NCBI RefSeq assembly: GCF_002836775.1
Contig: NZ_PJAQ01000017.1
Location: 62,001 to 126,000 of the forward strand
DNA: 64,000 nucleotides
Origin: Colwellia sp. 12G3
Lineage (GTDB): Bacteria; Pseudomonadota; Gammaproteobacteria; Enterobacterales; Alteromonadaceae
Direction: 5' to 3'
In this document: in pieces, positions 33,720 to 43,963 of the stretch
Position numbering within the stretch: the stretch's first letter is position 1
Layout of the letters: each line of letters opens with the position of its first letter
The notes under the pieces: model-generated
Told to the model about the DNA's origin: nothing
What the model saw: only the letters and a program-made list of their open reading frames with translations
Databases searched by the model: none
Program-made: the position numbers and the translations under genes

Positions 33720-35822
33720 ATGCCGTTTGATGTGTTTATCAAGCGGTATTTAATTGATAAGCTAAAACTGAATAATACTAATAACTCGCTATTTATCCAT
33801 GGAGTCAAGTCATTGGACACAACACCCTTCCCTTCAATTGAAAAGCAATTAAAATCAATTCAACAGTTGATTCAAACGACAAAATTCAATGACGCTATTA
33901 AACAAAGTAAGCAACTATTAAAGAAGGTTTCCGAGCAGCAACATCAAATTGAACTCTGGTATTTACTCGCCGTTGCTCAACGTTATGCCAAAGACTATGC
34001 CAATGCCTTGAGCAGCATTAATGAATTACTTAAACTTGATCCGTCACACAGCCGAGCCAATCAAGAAAGCGGTTATATTAACCTTGCATTACAGAATCTT
34101 AAACAGTCAAAAATATCCTTCGAAAAAGCAGTAGCACTCAATCCAATTTTAGTCGCGAGTTGGCAAGAGCTCATTGAACTTTATCGACAAAAAAAACAAA
34201 TGGCTGATGTGCAAAAATGTGCAAACCAATTGGCTAAACTCAAGAAATTACCTCCGGCTCTTCTGGCTGTAACTGAGTTACTGCATGAAGGTAAATTATT
34301 AAAGGCTGAACAAATTTGTCGCCACTTTTTACAAAATAATAAACGCCATGTCGATGGCATGTGTTTACTCGCTGAAATAGGTATTGAACTAAAAATTTAT
34401 GACGATGCTGAATTTTTACTTGCCAGCGCCCTTGAGTTATCGCCTAACCATGTTCATGCACGCTCCCTGTATCTCAACCTACTTATCCGTTTAGGTAAAT
34501 ACAAAGCAGCAGAAGTGCAGGTTGACATATTACTTGTTGAACAACCCAACAATCTAAGCTTTAAAGTAGCCAAAGCCAATGTTTTAACCGGTTTAGGAGA
34601 AATAGATCAAGCCATTACTTTATTTGAGCAAGCTATTGCAAAAGATAGCCAAATTGCTGGTTTCCATCTACAGCTAGGACATGCACTTAAAACTAAAGGT
34701 GACATAGCGCAAGCGGTTGCAGCTTATCAAAAAGCCTATCAAATAAGCCCAAGTTTTGGTGATGCTTTTTGGAGTTTAGCTAATACTAAGACTTATCGTT
34801 TTAGCGATGCAGAAATAGCCAAAATGCAAGTACAGCAAGCTGATAAAGACTTAGCCTTAGTTGATAAAGTTCAGCTACATTTTGCTACTGGCAAAGCCTT
34901 TGAAGACAGACAAGAATATCACCAAGCCTTTCAAGCTTACCAACAAGGAAATGCATTACAGCATGCTCATAATGGTTTTGATATTAATAAAATCGAACAA
35001 CAGATAACAGAACAAATTAGCTACTGTACACGAGAGTTGTTTGAAAACCGTGGACATTTAGGACTTAATTCGCCAGATCCTATTTTTATTGTCGGCCTGC
35101 CTAGAGCGGGCTCTACTTTGCTTGAGCAAATACTTGCCTCTCACAGTCAAGTTGACGGCACGATGGAATTGCATAATATTTTGGGTTTAGCCGCTCGATT
35201 ACGAGGGAATAGTAACAATCAAAGTAATGATAAAAGTAATAAAGCAGGCCAATACCCCAAAAATTTAAATGAGATTAATCCCGATTATTTTAAACGTTTT
35301 GGTCAACAGTTTATTGATGACACTCAGGTATACCGAGAGCAAGCACCACTATTTATTGATAAAATGCCCAACAACTTCCTCCACATAGGTTTGATCCGGT
35401 TAATCCTGCCAAATGCTAAGATTATTGATGCAAGGCGCTCACCTATGGCTTGTTGCTTTAGTGGTTTTAAACAGTTGTTTGCCGAAGGACAAGATTTTAG
35501 CTACAACCTTGAAGACATTGGCCACTATTACCAAGCTTATTTAAAGTTAATGTCGCATTGGGATGATGTTTTACCGGGTTATGTTTTAACCGTCAACCAT
35601 GAAGATGTTGTTGATGACTTGGAAACACAGGTGCGAAGAATACTTGATTTTTGTGGTTTAGAATTTGAACAATCGTGTCTTGATTTTCATAAAACTAAAC
35701 GTAATATTAAAACACCCAGTTCAGAGCAAGTTAGGCAACCAATTTATAAAAGCGCCACTGAACAATGGCGCCACTTTGAACAGTATTTAGCCCCATTGAA
35801 AAAGTGTGTAAACATAGATTAA
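33720..35822 (+). CDS. TPR-repeat protein with C-terminal sulfotransferase domain
   Basis: A 700-residue cytoplasmic protein. Residues about 40-420 form tandem tetratricopeptide repeats (for example YANALSSINELLKLDPSHSRANQESGYINL and IDQAITLFEQAIAKDSQIAGFHLQLGHAL). Residues about 455-690 form a sulfotransferase domain with PAPS 5'-phosphosulfate loop PIFIVGLPRAGSTLLEQILASH and a later 3'-phosphate-binding region around IDARRSPMACCFS. The acceptor is unknown. It begins 27 bp after the TonB receptor and is presumably co-transcribed. There is no clear ribosome-binding site before the ATG at 33720, so a downstream start is possible. Confidence 0.88.
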   Translation: MPFDVFIKRYLIDKLKLNNTNNSLFIHGVKSLDTTPFPSIEKQLKSIQQLIQTTKFNDAIKQSKQLLKKVSEQQHQIELWYLLAVAQRYAKDYANALSSINELLKLDPSHSRANQESGYINLALQNLKQSKISFEKAVALNPILVASWQELIELYRQKKQMADVQKCANQLAKLKKLPPALLAVTELLHEGKLLKAEQICRHFLQNNKRHVDGMCLLAEIGIELKIYDDAEFLLASALELSPNHVHARSLYLNLLIRLGKYKAAEVQVDILLVEQPNNLSFKVAKANVLTGLGEIDQAITLFEQAIAKDSQIAGFHLQLGHALKTKGDIAQAVAAYQKAYQISPSFGDAFWSLANTKTYRFSDAEIAKMQVQQADKDLALVDKVQLHFATGKAFEDRQEYHQAFQAYQQGNALQHAHNGFDINKIEQQITEQISYCTRELFENRGHLGLNSPDPIFIVGLPRAGSTLLEQILASHSQVDGTMELHNILGLAARLRGNSNNQSNDKSNKAGQYPKNLNEINPDYFKRFGQQFIDDTQVYREQAPLFIDKMPNNFLHIGLIRLILPNAKIIDARRSPMACCFSGFKQLFAEGQDFSYNLEDIGHYYQAYLKLMSHWDDVLPGYVLTVNHEDVVDDLETQVRRILDFCGLEFEQSCLDFHKTKRNIKTPSSEQVRQPIYKSATEQWRHFEQYLAPLKKCVNID

Positions 35823-35845
35823 GCTAATACCTAAAGAACTAACTA

Positions 35846-35876
35846 TTGAATCCAACTAAAACGAAGTTGGATTCAA
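35846..35876. terminator. Hairpin between convergent genes
   Basis: Perfect 12-bp stem TTGAATCCAACT/AGTTGGATTCAA with a 7-base loop, placed between the TPR-sulfotransferase and aminotransferase stops. The flanks are AT-rich but lack a strong T-run; probably a shared terminator. Confidence 0.5.
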
Positions 35877-35965
35877 ATTAATAAAAAGCAGTATTTAATG
35901 ACTAGGTGCCTATTGCAAAAGGCCCAGGGACGTTAACTACACTGGCATGATAGATATTGGTTCGC

Positions 35966-37291
35966 TTATTTTACGTTAATAGCATCAGCCATTGATTGCT
36001 CAGCAACTTGCTCCAACCACTTAAGATCGACTGTTTGATGAGCTTCACAGATAAACCAAGGTTCACGCGAATCTGGCTCTAACATCACACCATTATCGAT
36101 TAAGTTAAGAGCGAATTGCGTGTAAAGATCACTATTGGTCTGTTTCCAGTCACGATAATTCTGCGGTACTTTACTACCAAAGTGCACACCAAACATTGCA
36201 TCAGGGCCAGCAAAACAATGTTCAACACCAAATTTAGTAAAAACACGGGAAAGCACTACTTGAATTTCTTTACCCACACGGGCAATAGTTTCCAGGGCAT
36301 CAGTTTCTTTAAGTACTGTTAACGTGGCTTTGGCTGCACTTAAGGCAACCATGTTAGCCGTATAAGTACCGCCGTGGGTAACGCCGTCTTTAGCAAAAGA
36401 AATAGTGTCCATCACTTCTGCTCTGCCGCCAAAAGCAGCAACAGGGTAACCGTTCCCCATGGCCTTAGCATACGTTGTTAAATCGGCATAAATGCCATAC
36501 AGCGATTGTGCGCCGCCTTTAGCGACACGAAAACCAGTTTTTACTTCATCCATGATCAACAATGCCCCCTTGTTATCACAAACGTCACGTAATTTTTGCA
36601 TATAGGCTTGGGTTGAGGCAATTGAGCCACAGTTGCCCATAATTGGCTCTATTAATATGGCGGCAATATCATCGCCATACTTTGCAAATACAGCATCTAT
36701 CGCATCTAAATCATTCAGTGGTACGCTAACTTGATGTTCGCGCGTACTTTCTGGGATCCCGCCACCAAAAGGCACTATTTCAGGGTCTTCTTGCGTGCTA
36801 GCATCCCAGTTATCAACATCTGATTTCCACATAACTTCATCGTGCAAGCCATGAAAACCACCTTCAACAACAACAATTTTATTGCGTTTGGTAAAACCAC
36901 GTGCCGTGCGCACTGCGCCAATAACCGCTTCAGTACCTGAATTGGAGAAGCGCATTTTGTCGATATTAGGACAGAGTGATTTGACCAATTCAACCACATC
37001 AGAATCTAGACCGGTCGAAAAACCAGAAATACTACCCACCTGAGTTATCGCGTTAATCACTTCGTTATCAACACGCTCATCACGATAGCCCAAAATAATA
37101 GGGCCATAAGCTAAACGAAAATCAACAAATGTTTGCTCGTCACAGTCGGTGATAGTGCAGCCTTTCATGCTGCTTAAAAAAACGGTATTTTCTTCACCCC
37201 AGTAACGATAGCTATCAGCCACGCCTAACGGCATATTATTAACAGCTCTTTTAAACAGTGCGTTGCTATTTGGTTTGTTTTTCTTCGTCAT
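35966..37291 (-). CDS. Class III aminotransferase, glutamate-1-semialdehyde aminomutase-like
   Basis: A 441-residue fold-type I PLP enzyme. Visible motifs: FSNSGTEAVIGAVRTAR (PLP phosphate binding), VVVEGGFHGLHDEVMW, LLIMDEVKTGFRVAKGG (PLP-ring aspartate), and the Schiff-base lysine in TTYAKAMGNGYPVAAFGG (about 275). The layout is that of the HemL subfamily, but the residues around the lysine differ from true HemL (usually GKIIGGG), so a different omega-amino acid or amino-aldehyde substrate is likely. It is downstream of a MarR regulator gene with a palindrome in the gap. Its position beside betaine genes suggests osmolyte or amino-acid metabolism, by inference only. Confidence 0.85.
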   Translation of the reverse strand: MTKKNKPNSNALFKRAVNNMPLGVADSYRYWGEENTVFLSSMKGCTITDCDEQTFVDFRLAYGPIILGYRDERVDNEVINAITQVGSISGFSTGLDSDVVELVKSLCPNIDKMRFSNSGTEAVIGAVRTARGFTKRNKIVVVEGGFHGLHDEVMWKSDVDNWDASTQEDPEIVPFGGGIPESTREHQVSVPLNDLDAIDAVFAKYGDDIAAILIEPIMGNCGSIASTQAYMQKLRDVCDNKGALLIMDEVKTGFRVAKGGAQSLYGIYADLTTYAKAMGNGYPVAAFGGRAEVMDTISFAKDGVTHGGTYTANMVALSAAKATLTVLKETDALETIARVGKEIQVVLSRVFTKFGVEHCFAGPDAMFGVHFGSKVPQNYRDWKQTNSDLYTQFALNLIDNGVMLEPDSREPWFICEAHQTVDLKWLEQVAEQSMADAINVK

Positions 37292-37458
37292 GAGGGATCC
37301 TATATCTTAATAAATTATTTTTAATCATAGCTGTAAATTTAAGTGCCGTGACTTAATTGCGGCGATAATACAGCGCTAATGCGATGACAGGAAGCGCTAT
37401 GCGCATTTTTTGCAGGTAGGATGGCTAAAATAGCCAATCCTCTATTAATTAGCACAAA

Positions 37459-37477
37459 AATTCACCACCGGTGAATT
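37459..37477. promoter_or_regulatory. Palindrome upstream of the aminotransferase gene
   Basis: AATTCACCACCGGTGAATT: 7-bp arms AATTCAC/GTGAATT around a short centre, about 170 bp upstream of the aminotransferase start and just past the MarR-gene stop. Candidate regulator site. Confidence 0.45.
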
Positions 37478-37523
37478 GTTATAATAGAAAGATGTCGACA
37501 GTTACCCTGCTTATAGCAGCTAA

Positions 37524-38000
37524 TTACTGTCCTTCTTGGATCTGTCCAACAATAAGTACTGGCGCAGCATCTAGCTCTTCAGCATCCATCATAGAAGCAA
37601 TACGTTCAACTGATGATAATAGCTGACTTTGATCCCAAGATTCTAGTGCCTGATAACGCTTGATAAAATGTTCTTGCAGCGGTTTAGGCGCACCTTGCAG
37701 TAAAACGACTCCAGTAGCAGAGAGATATAGCTCAACTTTGCGTTTATCTAACTGACTTCGCTTTCGTATTACTAATTCTTTTGCTTCCAAGCGGTCTATG
37801 ATACTGGTAACTGTCGCTGGGCTAAGGGTAATTTCTTGAGCTACTTGCTTTGCCATTGGCGCATCTAACTGAGCAATTTTGGTCATGACCATCAGCTGAG
37901 GACCCGTTAATCCTGACATTTTATTGAGCTGTTTAGAATGTATATCTATTGCGCGGATCACTTGACGTAATGAAATTAAAAGCTGATCGTATTTTTCCAT
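37524..38000 (-). CDS. MarR-family regulator, CosR/EctR-like
   Basis: A 158-residue winged-helix regulator: KYDQLLISLRQVIRAIDIHSKQLNKMSGLTGPQLMVMTKIA, recognition helix region LSPATVTSIIDRLEAKELVIRKRSQLDKRKVELYLSATG with the wing arginines. The N-terminal pattern (LRQVIRAIDIHSKQL..SGLTGPQL) resembles the MarR branch that controls compatible-solute genes in Vibrio and methylotrophs (CosR, EctR). Its position between a class III aminotransferase and the betaine operon fits such a role. The subfamily call is from memory of the pattern and should be treated as likely, not certain. Family level is secure. Confidence 0.82.
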   Translation of the reverse strand: MEKYDQLLISLRQVIRAIDIHSKQLNKMSGLTGPQLMVMTKIAQLDAPMAKQVAQEITLSPATVTSIIDRLEAKELVIRKRSQLDKRKVELYLSATGVVLLQGAPKPLQEHFIKRYQALESWDQSQLLSSVERIASMMDAEELDAAPVLIVGQIQEGQ

Positions 38001-38047
38001 ATTTATCTACTCATTTAGTCCCTGAAAATTCAGCGACTATTTATATT

Positions 38048-38470
38048 TACCCATTACCAATCAAGATACATGTTTCAGAATGCTTGAGCAATTTCAAATC
38101 AAGGCGCTGTGATGAAATAATGGTTATTCCATTGTAAATCACAGCAACGAAGAAGTGATTTTATACCAATTACATTAATTAAGTGACCTATTTTATACGT
38201 AGGAAAAAGTGATAAGTACAAGGCATTTTTTTAACTAACTAGTTGTTCTAATTATTAAATAAATAACGCAGTAATTATTACTTTTAACAAGTAGAAATGA
38301 TCACTTAGTTTGTGTGATTGGTATTACTCAAGAACTTCTGCGATGGGTTTAAAAGCTCTTTATACAGCGTTAATGAATCAAAGCATAGAATAACTATGCT
38401 TAAATTAATTAACTTGCCTAAAGTGATTTTAATTCCCACTGAAATCATGCACTTTTAATGGTAACGGGTA
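38048..38470. mobile_element. Inverted-repeat element (TACCC...GGGTA type) with a nested insertion
   Basis: The ends are related inverted repeats: TACCCATTACCAATCAAGAT at the left, and TACCCGTTACCATTAAAAG on the complementary strand at the right, both followed by CATG.TTTCAG-like bases. The interior includes hairpin AAGCATAG/CTATGCTT (38381-38401). No coding capacity; MITE-like. A second element sits inside at 38163-38324. Confidence 0.55.
38163..38324. mobile_element. Nested 162-bp ATACCAAT-type MITE
   Basis: Terminal inverted repeats ATACCAATTACATTAATTAA (left) and, on the complementary strand, ATACCAATCACACAAACTAA (right), both continuing into AAGTGA. It interrupts the outer 38048-38470 element. 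Non-coding. Confidence 0.6.
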
Positions 38471-38478
38471 TCAGTAGA

Positions 38479-39198
38479 TTAAAAACTAAATGTATGAGAT
38501 ACCGATAGCACTACACGAGCATCAGCCGCATCAAAATCCATAGTCGTGTTTTCAAAGGCAAGATCAAAATCAAAGCTTTTCCAACTGGTCATGTATTCAA
38601 CACGATAATGGTTATAGGCATCTTTACCATCCCACGCCCATTTATTTTCATCTGCTGAAGTTGAACGATCGAAAGTCACTTTAATGTTGTGCCCTGGTGA
38701 TACTTCTACAGTATGCGCAATCATGGCAATGTAATGATTTACATCTAAACCAAAATAATCCCAGCTGTACCAGAAGTTTACTTCACTATCACCCAGTGAT
38801 GAACTGTAACCAAATTTGGCATAAGCTTCAGGGTAGTTGTAAGTATCAGAAGCAGAATCACCATGATAGGTATAGTAGGCGATACCTGCATCTAGACCGA
38901 TTTTTTCATTCAACTGAAAATATTGACCTACATAAGCATCCCACTCTATATTGGTGTCTTCACCTGAGCCAAAATCAACATTAGAAGCCCAAGTTCCGGC
39001 ATAAAATCCGCTATCTGCCGCATAATCCAAGCTCCCTTGTAGCGCGGGATCATTACCTGTTTGGCTAACACCGTTGAAGGTGTAGTCAGAAGCTACGTTA
39101 ACCGTTGCCGATACATCCGCTAAAGCACCAGTAGAAAGTGTTAGTAAACAAGTTGTTGCTACTGCAATTATAGTTTTATTCATTATTTGTGTACTCAT
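38479..39198 (-). CDS. TorF-family putative porin
   Basis: A 239-residue outer-membrane protein with a signal peptide (cleavage after STGALA) and a mature part opening DVSATVNVASDYTFNGVSQTGNDPALQGSLDY, the hallmark of the TorF/Gcw_chp porin family. Alternating amphipathic strands run to a terminal phenylalanine (VSHTFSF). It begins 20 bp after the BCCT transporter stop on the same strand, so it is the last gene of the bet run. Role inferred as passage of choline or another small solute across the outer membrane. An internal ATG at 39183 (MNKTIIAVATT) is a possible alternative start. Confidence 0.85.
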   Translation of the reverse strand: MSTQIMNKTIIAVATTCLLTLSTGALADVSATVNVASDYTFNGVSQTGNDPALQGSLDYAADSGFYAGTWASNVDFGSGEDTNIEWDAYVGQYFQLNEKIGLDAGIAYYTYHGDSASDTYNYPEAYAKFGYSSSLGDSEVNFWYSWDYFGLDVNHYIAMIAHTVEVSPGHNIKVTFDRSTSADENKWAWDGKDAYNHYRVEYMTSWKSFDFDLAFENTTMDFDAADARVVLSVSHTFSF

Positions 39199-39218
39199 TA
39201 AATTCTTTATGTATTAGT

Positions 39219-40436
39219 TTAGTTTATTAGTTCAATTTTGTTAAAATCGATTTTATTTTCTTTTGGTGAGCACTCTATCTCACTGACTTCTTTAAACTTT
39301 GTCAATAATATATAACCAAAACAAGTAAAAAACAGTCCGATAACTACGGCGCCAACCCATTGGATCTGTAAGAAATCCAATTTAAATAACAGTGTAAGTA
39401 AGCTCAATGCAATGATATTGCCCAAAAAGTATTTAACTTTTCCAACGCGATCTACACTTAAATTTAAGTTATCCGTGTATAAGCGAATCAATGAATCAAG
39501 CGAGTTGATCACAAAGGTAACACCAACAATAGCCATCATTATATTATAAAAACCAGCCGTTTCCAGACCGTTAACACTGTAGTAATACAACACCGTAAAC
39601 CATATTGCGATGGGGATTGATGGGAATATCAACATAGCCGCCAACACCTGATAAGTCCGTAAACCACCAACAAAACGGGCCGTAAACTGACCAATCATAA
39701 TACTCCAAGCAAACCACCAGTATAGGTAGAACTCATGGTAATCATTTAACGGTAGAACGAATTCGTGGATATTTCCAAAATAACCGCCAAGTAACGAAAG
39801 CGTACTGGCAAATTCACCGATACTTGATCCTTCGACAAGAAAAGCACCACTCCACATCACCGCAATCAAACCAATAAACAACCAAGTAGTCGCTAGGCTA
39901 AGCAAACGTACATAACGTATGCTAGTACTTGAATAGACAGCAGCGGCAATAACTACAAAAACAATCAGATAGAAACTACCAATAATTGATTCACCATCGC
40001 CAAGCTCAGGTATATACCACGGCAAATTGGTAAGCAATAAATACGCGGTAAAGGCGCAAGTTCCTATGATAACCACATTGTTAATCAACTTAATCAAAGG
40101 TATTTGAAAAAACTGTACACGTGGCTCAATAACGCAGAAGTAAAAACACGTTAGAAAATAGAATCCCCAAATAAGAAAAGCCCAGAAGCCAAACTCAATA
40201 GATAACGCATTAGTGAAGCCATACTCAGGACTTGCCACTAAATCGGCATAACCGGCAAATTCAGTTAACGGAAACATGATAAGTCCTACATCAAGGCCTG
40301 ATGTGAACAAAATAGCAATAAAGGTAAATGTTTTAACGGGTGTTACACCCACACAGCGAATATTTCCCCAGCGATATAACACAAAGGCAATGGCAGCAAA
40401 GGTAAATAAAATCCCTGCAGATAACCAAGCGGTCAT
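39219..40436 (-). CDS. Short BCCT-family-like transporter
   Basis: A 405-residue inner-membrane protein with about eleven hydrophobic helices. BCCT relationship is seen in LYWWFAWSIMIGQFTARFVGGLRTYQVLAAML, which parallels the tryptophan-rich segment of BetT ([29 protein letters not shown]) but has lost several of its Trp/Gly positions. It also appears in FTSGLDVGLIMFPLTEFAGY, parallel to GMGIGLMFFGVAEPLMHY. It is 100-250 residues shorter than typical BCCT carriers, lacks the long cytoplasmic tails and is strongly diverged. It sits between betA and the porin gene in the bet run. Likely substrate choline, betaine or a related osmolyte, by context. Confidence 0.75.
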   Translation of the reverse strand: MTAWLSAGILFTFAAIAFVLYRWGNIRCVGVTPVKTFTFIAILFTSGLDVGLIMFPLTEFAGYADLVASPEYGFTNALSIEFGFWAFLIWGFYFLTCFYFCVIEPRVQFFQIPLIKLINNVVIIGTCAFTAYLLLTNLPWYIPELGDGESIIGSFYLIVFVVIAAAVYSSTSIRYVRLLSLATTWLFIGLIAVMWSGAFLVEGSSIGEFASTLSLLGGYFGNIHEFVLPLNDYHEFYLYWWFAWSIMIGQFTARFVGGLRTYQVLAAMLIFPSIPIAIWFTVLYYYSVNGLETAGFYNIMMAIVGVTFVINSLDSLIRLYTDNLNLSVDRVGKVKYFLGNIIALSLLTLLFKLDFLQIQWVGAVVIGLFFTCFGYILLTKFKEVSEIECSPKENKIDFNKIELIN

Positions 40437-40498
40437 AACTGACCCCCAGTGATGGTTTTAATAAATGTAAACACGTATTACTCCTCTTTCTTTATTGT

Positions 40499-40556
40499 AT
40501 ACCCGTTACCATTCAAGATGCATGCTTCAGACTGCACTTTGAATGGTAACCGGTAT
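40499..40556. repeat. Minimal TACCC-type inverted-repeat hairpin
   Basis: ATACCCGTTACCATTCAA pairs with TTTGAATGGTAACCGGTAT across a 21-base centre. The same terminal sequence bounds 38048-38470. It lies between betA and the BCCT gene and may act as a processing or attenuation hairpin. Confidence 0.65.
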
Positions 40557-40709
40557 TGTTAGAGCACTCGGTATTACCTCAAGTATTAGTGAATTAATTC
40601 ACTGATACTTGAGGCTTCAAATTTTGATTATCGTCACCATATAACTTGGTTGATAACGATAATTAACGCCTGAAAGAGTACTCACGATTAAACAGTTGGT
40701 AGCTAATTT

Positions 40710-42392
40710 TTATATTTTTCTTTTTGGCTCATTCGCACGTTGTTGCAGCTGCCAGTTAGGCGAAATCTTAACGTCAGCTTGAGATGGTGCCAGTGTTTCA
40801 CGACCTAAAATAAGATCAGACGCTCGTTCAGCAACCATTATCGTCGGCGCATTAAGATTACCATTAGGAATGGTTGGGAAAATAGACGAGTCGACAACTC
40901 GTAATCCCTCAATGCCATGTACTTTAGTGTCCGAGTCAACAACAGCCATTTCATCGGTGCCCATTTTGCATGAGCAAGATGGATGATAAGCACTCTCAAC
41001 AGATTGGCGAACAAAGGCATCAATTTCTTCATCACTTTGTACATCAATACCTGGCTGAATTTCTTCGCCTCGATAATCATCAAGTGCACTTTGGTGAATA
41101 ATTTCTCGAGTTAAACGCACACAAGCACGGAAACCTTCTCTGTCTGCTTCGTGCTCAAGATAATTAAACCGAATTTGTGGGTGTGCTTTAGGATCGCTTG
41201 ATATAGCTTTAACAAAACCGCGACTTTTAGGTTTATTGTGGCCAATATGCACCTGAAAACCATGACCAGCAAAGGCCTCTTTACCATCGTAACGCATTGC
41301 TGCTGGTAAAAAATGGTATTGTAAATCTGGCCATTCAACATTTGCTTTAGAGCGAATAAAACCACAAGATTCAAAGTGATTGGTCGCGCCCAAGCCTTTT
41401 TTAGTAAAGAACCAGCGACTGCCAATCAAAAATTTGTTCCACAAGCCTAGCTGACCATTGAGTGATATGGGTTGTTTACATTTAAACTGGAAGTAAAATT
41501 CTAAATGGTCTTGTAAGTTTTGACCTACGCCAGCCAAATCATGTTTAACCTCAATACCCGCCTCTTCAAGCTCCTTTTTAGGACCTATACCTGATAGCTG
41601 TAAAAGATGAGGTGAGCCAATAGGCCCTGCCGATAAAACAACTTCTTTCTCAACACTTACGTCAAAAATTTTACCTTTGCGTTCATAACGTATACCAACA
41701 GTTTTTTTACCTTCTAGCAGTACTTTATGAACCAAAGCATGGGTTATTACCGTTAAATTGCTACGCGTCATTGCTGGGCGAAGATAGGCATTCGCCGTAG
41801 AGCAACGCACACCGTTTTTAACGGTCATATGCATAGGGCCAAAACCTTCTTGTGCGGCAGCATTATAATCATCAGTGGCAAAATAACCGGCTTCAACACC
41901 TGCATCAACAAACGCTTGATACAATGGGTTTTGCATTTCATTGCCGTTATTTACCCCTAATGGCCCGCTTTTACCTCGGTATTCATTACCGTCGAAAGCC
42001 CAGGTTTCTGCTTTTTTAAAGTAGGGTAAGCAATGAGCGTAATCCCAGTTTTTAGCGCCATGTTGCTGCCATTCATCAAAATCTCTCGCATGACCACGGA
42101 CATAAACCATGCCATTAATCGATGAAGACCCGCCTAAAACTTTGCCTCTAGGACAATGCATACGACGTTCATCAAGATGCGGTTCAGGTTGGGTTTCAAA
42201 CTGCCAAGCATACTTCTTGGTATTCATCGGAATTGACAGTGCCGTTGGCATTTGTATAAAAATACTTTTATCACTGCCGCCAGTTTCAAGTAACAATACG
42301 CTATTATTACTGTCTTCACTTAAACGGTTAGCTAGTACACAGCCTGCAGAGCCGGCACCAACAATAATGTAATCAAATTTTTTATTTTTCAT
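40710..42392 (-). CDS. betA: Choline dehydrogenase
   Basis: FAD-dependent GMC oxidoreductase, 560 residues, oxidising choline to betaine aldehyde at the inner membrane. Signatures: N-terminal dinucleotide fold [24 protein letters not shown] motif 1 around [20 protein letters not shown], motif 2 [19 protein letters not shown], and the C-terminal catalytic His region [13 protein letters not shown] with [22 protein letters not shown]. Length and motifs match BetA throughout. It is 107 bp behind betB in the same direction and part of the betI-B-A-transporter-porin run, so control by BetI is likely. Confidence 0.95.
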   Translation of the reverse strand: MKNKKFDYIIVGAGSAGCVLANRLSEDSNNSVLLLETGGSDKSIFIQMPTALSIPMNTKKYAWQFETQPEPHLDERRMHCPRGKVLGGSSSINGMVYVRGHARDFDEWQQHGAKNWDYAHCLPYFKKAETWAFDGNEYRGKSGPLGVNNGNEMQNPLYQAFVDAGVEAGYFATDDYNAAAQEGFGPMHMTVKNGVRCSTANAYLRPAMTRSNLTVITHALVHKVLLEGKKTVGIRYERKGKIFDVSVEKEVVLSAGPIGSPHLLQLSGIGPKKELEEAGIEVKHDLAGVGQNLQDHLEFYFQFKCKQPISLNGQLGLWNKFLIGSRWFFTKKGLGATNHFESCGFIRSKANVEWPDLQYHFLPAAMRYDGKEAFAGHGFQVHIGHNKPKSRGFVKAISSDPKAHPQIRFNYLEHEADREGFRACVRLTREIIHQSALDDYRGEEIQPGIDVQSDEEIDAFVRQSVESAYHPSCSCKMGTDEMAVVDSDTKVHGIEGLRVVDSSIFPTIPNGNLNAPTIMVAERASDLILGRETLAPSQADVKISPNWQLQQRANEPKRKI

Positions 42393-42499
42393 GTAAAACT
42401 CTTATCTGTTACTTTTCTTGCTGCATTTATTAGGAGAAGTTCACACGTTATAAACTATTCACAGCATAGTTTATGGGGAACACCCATTATTACAGACCT

Positions 42500-43963
42500 T
42501 TAAAAAGGGCTTTCAAGTGGCTGTAGACCAACATATACGGATTTAATTTGAGTGTAATGGTTAAGGGTGACAAGACCATTTTCACGACCGATACCTGATT
42601 GCTTATAACCGCCAACAGGCATTTGCGCAGGTGATGCGCCAAAGCTGTTTATCCAGCAAATCCCGGCTTCCATCTGATGAATAACACGATGAGCACGGGT
42701 AATGTCTTGGGTAAATACACCCGCTGCTAAGCCAAATTCAGTAGCATTGGCTCTAGTCACCACTTCCTCTTCATTGTTAAATGTTAGCACCGACATAACA
42801 GGACCGAAAATTTCTTCACGGCAAATGGTCATATCATCAGTACAATCTGAAAAAATAGTTGGCGCGACAAAATAGCCATTAGCTGCATTTTCAGGTTGCA
42901 GCGCTGTACCACCATGAAGCAGTGTAGCGCCCTCGTTAATGCCAATATTGATATAATCTAATACCAGATTAAAGTGTTTTAACGAAATGAGTGCACCAAA
43001 ATTAGTCTCTGGATCCATAGGATCTCCAACAATAATATTTTGACGAGTACGCTCGAGTAATTTATCAATAAATAGTGGATAGACAGATTCTTGCACGAAT
43101 ACACGTGTGCCATTGGTACAAACCTCACCCTGAGTATAAAAATTACCTAACATGGCGGCAGAAACAGCATTGTCGATATCGGCATCATCAAAAATTATAA
43201 GTGGTGATTTTCCGCCAAGCTCCATGGTGACATCTTTAAGCGTAGTGGCAGCACCTGCCATTACTTTTTTACCAGTACCCACTTCACCAGTAAAAGACAC
43301 TTTAGCAATTTCGGTATGATGAGTTAACCAAGACCCCACTTCGCCTGCACCCTGAACAACATTAAATACGCCATCAGGAATACCTGCTTCGGTAAAAATC
43401 TCAGCGAGTTTTAATGCCCCTAACGGTGTTTCTTCTGAGGGTTTGAAAATCATTGAGTTACCACACGCTAACGCTGGTGCTGCTTTCCAACAGGCTATCT
43501 GCAGTGGATAATTCCAAGCACCAATACCTGCGCAAATACCTAGCGCTTCACGACGAGTATAGTAAAAGTCACCATCAACTTGCTGTTGATTACCTTCGAT
43601 ACCAGGCGCTAAACCCGCAAAAAACTCGATAGAATCAGCGCCCGACTCTACATCAACTACTGAGGCTTCTTGCCATGGTTTACCCGTATCAAGTACCTCA
43701 ATTTTTGCCAGTTCATCATTGCGTTCGCGCAACAAGGTTACTGCTTTAAGTAAAATTCGGCTGCGCTGTGTGGCGCTCATTGCAGACCAAGTAGCAAAAC
43801 CACGATGGGCACTTGCTATCGTCTCTTGTTTAATTTTTTCATCGGCAACTTCTACTTGATAGATTACTTTGCCCGTTGCTGGATTAATCACATCGAATGT
43901 TTCACCACTGCCATTCGCCATGTAGGCGCCATCGACAAAGTTTTTATAACGTATTAACGACAA
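42500..43963 (-). CDS. betB: Betaine aldehyde dehydrogenase
   Basis: NAD(P)-dependent aldehyde dehydrogenase, 487 residues, converting betaine aldehyde to glycine betaine. Motifs: [20 protein letters not shown] (cofactor and substrate tunnel), [12 protein letters not shown], the catalytic glutamate in [12 protein letters not shown], the catalytic cysteine in [12 protein letters not shown], and [10 protein letters not shown]. All are in standard order, and IGAWNYP and the C-terminal [15 protein letters not shown] fit BetB specifically. Its first codons overlap the end of betI by 10 bp, indicating translational coupling. Confidence 0.96.
   Translation of the reverse strand: MSLIRYKNFVDGAYMANGSGETFDVINPATGKVIYQVEVADEKIKQETIASAHRGFATWSAMSATQRSRILLKAVTLLRERNDELAKIEVLDTGKPWQEASVVDVESGADSIEFFAGLAPGIEGNQQQVDGDFYYTRREALGICAGIGAWNYPLQIACWKAAPALACGNSMIFKPSEETPLGALKLAEIFTEAGIPDGVFNVVQGAGEVGSWLTHHTEIAKVSFTGEVGTGKKVMAGAATTLKDVTMELGGKSPLIIFDDADIDNAVSAAMLGNFYTQGEVCTNGTRVFVQESVYPLFIDKLLERTRQNIIVGDPMDPETNFGALISLKHFNLVLDYINIGINEGATLLHGGTALQPENAANGYFVAPTIFSDCTDDMTICREEIFGPVMSVLTFNNEEEVVTRANATEFGLAAGVFTQDITRAHRVIHQMEAGICWINSFGASPAQMPVGGYKQSGIGRENGLVTLNHYTQIKSVYVGLQPLESPF

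Noticed and set aside
37416..37442. Hairpin AGGATTGGCTA/TAGCCATCCT as a riboswitch or terminator
   Set aside because: Stem is clear, but there is no T-run and no conserved aptamer features; position relative to the MarR stop gives no clear role.
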